Below, in pieces: positions 6,508 through 8,673 of a DNA stretch of 8,673 bases. Position numbers and translations under genes: made by a program. Source of the DNA: Gammaproteobacteria bacterium (GTDB taxonomy: Bacteria > Pseudomonadota > Gammaproteobacteria > Steroidobacterales > Steroidobacteraceae); contig JASHVF010000235.1 of NCBI GenBank assembly GCA_030039615.1, positions 1 to 8,673 of the forward strand, read 5' to 3'. The notes under the pieces are model-generated. The model had not been told where the DNA came from, ran no database searches, and worked only from the letters and a program-made list of their open reading frames with translations. The first letter of the stretch is position 1. Every line of letters begins with the position of its first letter.

Positions 6508-7461
6508 TCACAAGCGCATGTCCGCGAGCGCGCCGAACAGGTGCCCCGCCAGGTAAGTTACCAGCGCCGCGGCCGCGCCGAACAGCGTCTGCCGCAGACC
6601 CGAGTACCAGGCCGGGCGCGCGTTGAAGAGCGAGGTCGCCACGCCCAGCAGGAAGAGCGCGAGCGCTGCGACTGCGATGCTGCCGGGCAGCCGCGCGCGC
6701 TCCGGCAGGATCGCGAAGGGCAGCAGCGGCACCAGTGCCCCGAGCGCGAACAGCAGAAACGAGAAGGCCGCCGCGCTGACGGCGGCGCCGGCCGAAGCCA
6801 CCCCGGCGTGCGCCGCAGCGGCCCCCGCCCCGCCGGTCTGCCGATCGAGCTGGCTCAGCGCCAGCTCGCGGGCATTGGTCACCGAGAGCCACTCGCCGAG
6901 CGCCATGGAGCAGGCGCCGCCGAGCAGCCCGGCCACTCCGGTGAGCAGCACGATCGGGGTCGGCACGCTCGCGCCGGCGACGCCCATCATCAGGCAGAAG
7001 TTCGATGCCAACCCGTCGTTGGCGCCAAGCACCGCGGCCCGCAGATTGTTGCCGAACGCCGTCTGATCGCGCAGGCGCAGCGCACTCACGTGTCCGTGCT
7101 CCTCGGATGGCAGCCCGGCGCTGGATGCATCCGGCTGGACGGCGTAGTCGTCCCGCTCCTTCATCTCGCGCGCTATGACGCTCGGGACCACGAAGCCGAC
7201 GCCGAAGTAGCGCGCCAGGAGCATGAGAGCGCGGATGCGGCCCGAAGGGCGAAAGGCCGGGACCGCGTATCCGGCGCTGCGCAAGCGCTCCTCCCAGAAA
7301 GCGGCATGGCGGCGTTCGGCGGCAGCAATTTCGGCGTAGGTCACGCGATGGCGCCCTTCCTGCTCGAGTCGGGCGAGCGCCTCGTAGAGCGCGGCGCTGT
7401 CGCGCTCGGCCCGCCAGTTGCCGAGGAGCCGCGCATATTCCCGCGCGTGCTGCTCGCTCAC
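6508..7461 (-). CDS. Ferritin-like domain/VIT1-CCC1 fusion iron transporter (MbfA/EVF type)
   Basis: This is a 317-residue membrane protein with an N-terminal ferritin-like (erythrin) domain joined to a VIT1/CCC1 transporter domain, the architecture of MbfA, which exports iron in alphaproteobacteria. Putative diiron ligands occur as a symmetric pair: E27 with E49-x-x-H52, and E99 with E121-x-x-H124, each Glu being 22 residues before its ExxH. The VIT domain starts about residue 136 with NNLRAAVLGANDGLASNF (D149 in the conserved NDGL), followed by SMALGEWLSVTNARELALSQ and three more C-terminal membrane spans (about five in all). The cytoplasmic metal-binding stretch between spans 2 and 3 of plant-type VIT1 is short here and Gly/Ala-rich, so the ferritin-like domain may take its place. 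The GTG at 7461-7459 overlaps the cytochrome stop as GTGA, with no separate ribosome binding site. The frame stays open upstream to 8205, but that is the shadow of the cytochrome gene. Confidence 0.9.
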   Translation of the reverse strand: MSEQHAREYARLLGNWRAERDSAALYEALARLEQEGRHRVTYAEIAAAERRHAAFWEERLRSAGYAVPAFRPSGRIRALMLLARYFGVGFVVPSVIAREMKERDDYAVQPDASSAGLPSEEHGHVSALRLRDQTAFGNNLRAAVLGANDGLASNFCLMMGVAGASVPTPIVLLTGVAGLLGGACSMALGEWLSVTNARELALSQLDRQTGGAGAAAAHAGVASAGAAVSAAAFSFLLFALGALVPLLPFAILPERARLPGSIAVAALALFLLGVATSLFNARPAWYSGLRQTLFGAAAALVTYLAGHLFGALADMRL

Positions 7462-8138
7462 GGCGGCGCCGGGGGCGCACGGCGCGGCGGCACGAGCCGC
7501 GAGAGGTAGTCGGCGACCGACTCCTGCTCCGCGGCCGACAGCCCGGAGTCCGCCAACTGTCCTGCATGGACCGTGCCGAACTCGCGCAGCCGCGCGAGCA
7601 GGTAACGGAAGTGCTGGCCGCCGATGCGCGGTGTGGCCTCTGCCGCTCCGGAGCCATCCTCGCCGTGGCAGCCCGCGCAGACGCGCAGATACGCACGCTT
7701 GCCCGCCGGCAGGCCGCCGCCCTCGCCCTGTTCCACCTGCGCAGGCGCCGCGGCCTGCGCAAGGAATGTCGCCAGATCGCGGATAGCCGGCGGCCGATTG
7801 ACGTCCGTCGCCCTGAGCGTGTCGCGCATCGCCGGACCGTGCATGTCGGAGCCCGGCCGGGCGCCGGTCGCGAAGCGCCGCAGCTGCTCCTCGAGGTACG
7901 CCGCGCGCTGTCCGGCCAGCGCAGGGATCTCCCGCGGCCCATCGCCCCAGGCGCGCGCGCCGTGGCACGCCTGGCAATGCTCCAGGTAGAGGATGCGGCC
8001 ATGCTGCGGGTCGGCGGCCTGCAGCGAAGCCTCCGACGCCACCTCCGCGGCTGGGGCGACCGCGGCCCGGATGGGCGCGAGCGGCGCGGTCAGCAGCGCG
8101 AGCGCCAGCACGCGCGCCAAACCTGCCCCTGACACCAT
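7458..8138 (-). CDS. Secreted diheme c-type cytochrome (cytochrome c4-like)
   Basis: This is a 226-residue periplasmic electron carrier with two cytochrome c domains. A signal peptide is clear (MVSGAGLARVLALALLTAPLAPIRA, cleavage probably near residue 25). Heme motifs are CQACH (55-59) and CAGCH (154-158). Domain 1 has candidate sixth ligands M99 and M104. Domain 2 has no methionine at all; H191 in FGTVHAGQ is the nearest candidate. The protein ends in a Pro/Arg/Ala tail. It follows a molybdenum hydroxylase subunit, matching systems such as nicotinate or isoquinoline oxidation in which c-type hemes accept the electrons. Start choice: the ATG at 8138 has GAGG four bases upstream; a GTG at 8153-8151, overlapping the upstream stop as GTGA and with GAGG at an eight-base spacer, would add five residues and is nearly as likely. 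It couples downstream to the transporter by a GTGA overlap. Confidence 0.92.
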   Translation of the reverse strand: MVSGAGLARVLALALLTAPLAPIRAAVAPAAEVASEASLQAADPQHGRILYLEHCQACHGARAWGDGPREIPALAGQRAAYLEEQLRRFATGARPGSDMHGPAMRDTLRATDVNRPPAIRDLATFLAQAAAPAQVEQGEGGGLPAGKRAYLRVCAGCHGEDGSGAAEATPRIGGQHFRYLLARLREFGTVHAGQLADSGLSAAEQESVADYLSRLVPPRRAPPAPP

Positions 8139-8149
8139 GTTGCCTCGAA

Positions 8150-8673
8150 TCACTGCCCCTGCCTCGCAGCGTTCGCGCTACCTGCCGCGATCGCCCCCCG
8201 TACACGCTCGGCGGTCATGGGCAAGCGCAGCTGCCGGGCTCCGGTCGCATCGTAGACCGCATTGGCGAGCATGGCGCCGACGATGGTGATGGGCGGCTCG
8301 CCCGCGCCCTGGGGCGCGAGCTCCTCGTTATCCACCAGTATGGCCTCGATGCGCGGCACCGCGGAAAACCGCGGCAGATGATATGAGGCGAAGTTGCGAT
8401 CGAGGATATCGCCGCCGCGGAAACGCAGCTCTTCCGAGAGTGCATAGCCGAGTCCCATGGTGATGCCGCCCTCGATCTGCATGCGCGCCCCGTCCGGATT
8501 CACGGCGATGCCGAGGTCCTCGGCACACACTACGCGCACTACCTGCACGCTGCCCGCCTGCCTGTCGACCGCGACCTCGGCACAGGCGGCGACGTAGCTG
8601 CCGGCATCGCTCGCGCAGGCGAGGCCGAAGCCGCGCCCGCTCGGCGCCGGCGCCGCCTTCCAGCCGAAGGCGC
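8150..8673 (-). CDS. Xanthine dehydrogenase/aldehyde oxidase family molybdopterin subunit (C-terminal part)
   Basis: The last 173 codons or so of a molybdenum hydroxylase large subunit are present; the N-terminal bulk lies beyond the right edge (the first complete codon is at 8671-8669). Diagnostic segments are GRGFGLACASDAGSYVAACAEVAVD, then CAEDLGIAVNPDG and QIEGGITMGLGYALSEEL, the FASYHLPRF stretch, and GAGEPPITIVGAMLANAVYDATG near the end. The Glu in GAGEPP (codon 8299-8297) corresponds to the catalytic base that helps hydroxylate the substrate at the Mo centre. The protein ends at TGA 8152-8150, immediately before a diheme cytochrome c gene, suggesting a cytochrome-linked, probably periplasm-facing or membrane-associated dehydrogenase for aldehydes or N-heterocycles rather than an NAD-linked xanthine dehydrogenase. 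The exact substrate cannot be decided from this fragment. A small [2Fe-2S] subunit gene would be expected upstream of the window. Confidence 0.92.
   Translation of the reverse strand, partial: AFGWKAAPAPSGRGFGLACASDAGSYVAACAEVAVDRQAGSVQVVRVVCAEDLGIAVNPDGARMQIEGGITMGLGYALSEELRFRGGDILDRNFASYHLPRFSAVPRIEAILVDNEELAPQGAGEPPITIVGAMLANAVYDATGARQLRLPMTAERVRGAIAAGSANAARQGQ

Noticed and set aside
6490..6510. Hairpin after the iron transporter as an intrinsic terminator
   Set aside because: Only a 10-base loop-less palindrome is present, with no T-tract. GC-rich inverted repeats of this size are expected by chance here.
6508..8205. A single 565-codon minus-strand frame that might mean a large fusion protein
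   Set aside because: Only the part from the GTG at 7461 gives ferritin-like and VIT motifs. The upstream part is out of frame with the diheme cytochrome gene, which has a signal peptide and two CxxCH motifs in its own frame.
1..8673. Mobile elements, tRNA/rRNA, CRISPR or long repeats
   Set aside because: No transposase motifs, inverted terminal repeats, spaced direct repeats or RNA gene signatures were seen on either strand, and the coding density is continuous.

Overview
The window is very GC-rich and almost fully coding, and every gene I can support lies on the minus strand, so genes read from high to low coordinates. The complete cydP-cydA-cydB-cydX set (CydA of the E. coli-like long Q-loop type), the tandem universal stress protein and the codon use point to a GC-rich proteobacterium, probably gammaproteobacterial. 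I cannot name a genus. No tRNA, rRNA, insertion sequence or CRISPR array is visible, and no gene-free stretch exceeds about 110 bases.

Region 1 (8673 to 6508): the C-terminal part of a xanthine dehydrogenase/aldehyde oxidase-type molybdenum hydroxylase large subunit, cut by the window edge. It is followed by a secreted diheme c-type cytochrome and then by a membrane protein that fuses a ferritin-like diiron domain to a VIT1/CCC1 iron/manganese transporter (the MbfA or EVF type). The genes abut or overlap by a few bases, so they look co-translated. The cytochrome is the natural electron acceptor for the molybdenum enzyme. The iron transporter is a less expected third member.

Region 2 (6398 to 4657): a small YdaT-like protein, a tandem-domain universal stress protein and a nitroreductase with a Tat-like leader. 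They are packed with 10-base gaps in which the upstream stop codon is part of the next ribosome binding site. The two junctions are almost identical in sequence.

Region 3 (4550 to 1): cytochrome bd quinol oxidase with both small accessory subunits (cydP, cydA, cydB, cydX), continuing directly into an ABC-2-type exporter made of an ATPase and a permease. The permease runs off the left edge. In many bacteria the ABC partner of cydAB is the heterodimeric CydDC. Here an unrelated ABC-2 pair sits in the equivalent place.

Overall the window reads as an accessory respiratory and redox-stress segment: a high-affinity terminal oxidase, stress and nitroreductase genes suited to low oxygen or redox stress, a cytochrome c-linked dehydrogenase, and iron efflux or detoxification. 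The points most worth following up are the ABC-2 exporter attached to the cyd operon, the symmetric diiron motifs of the iron transporter, and the absence of a methionine ligand for the second heme of the cytochrome.
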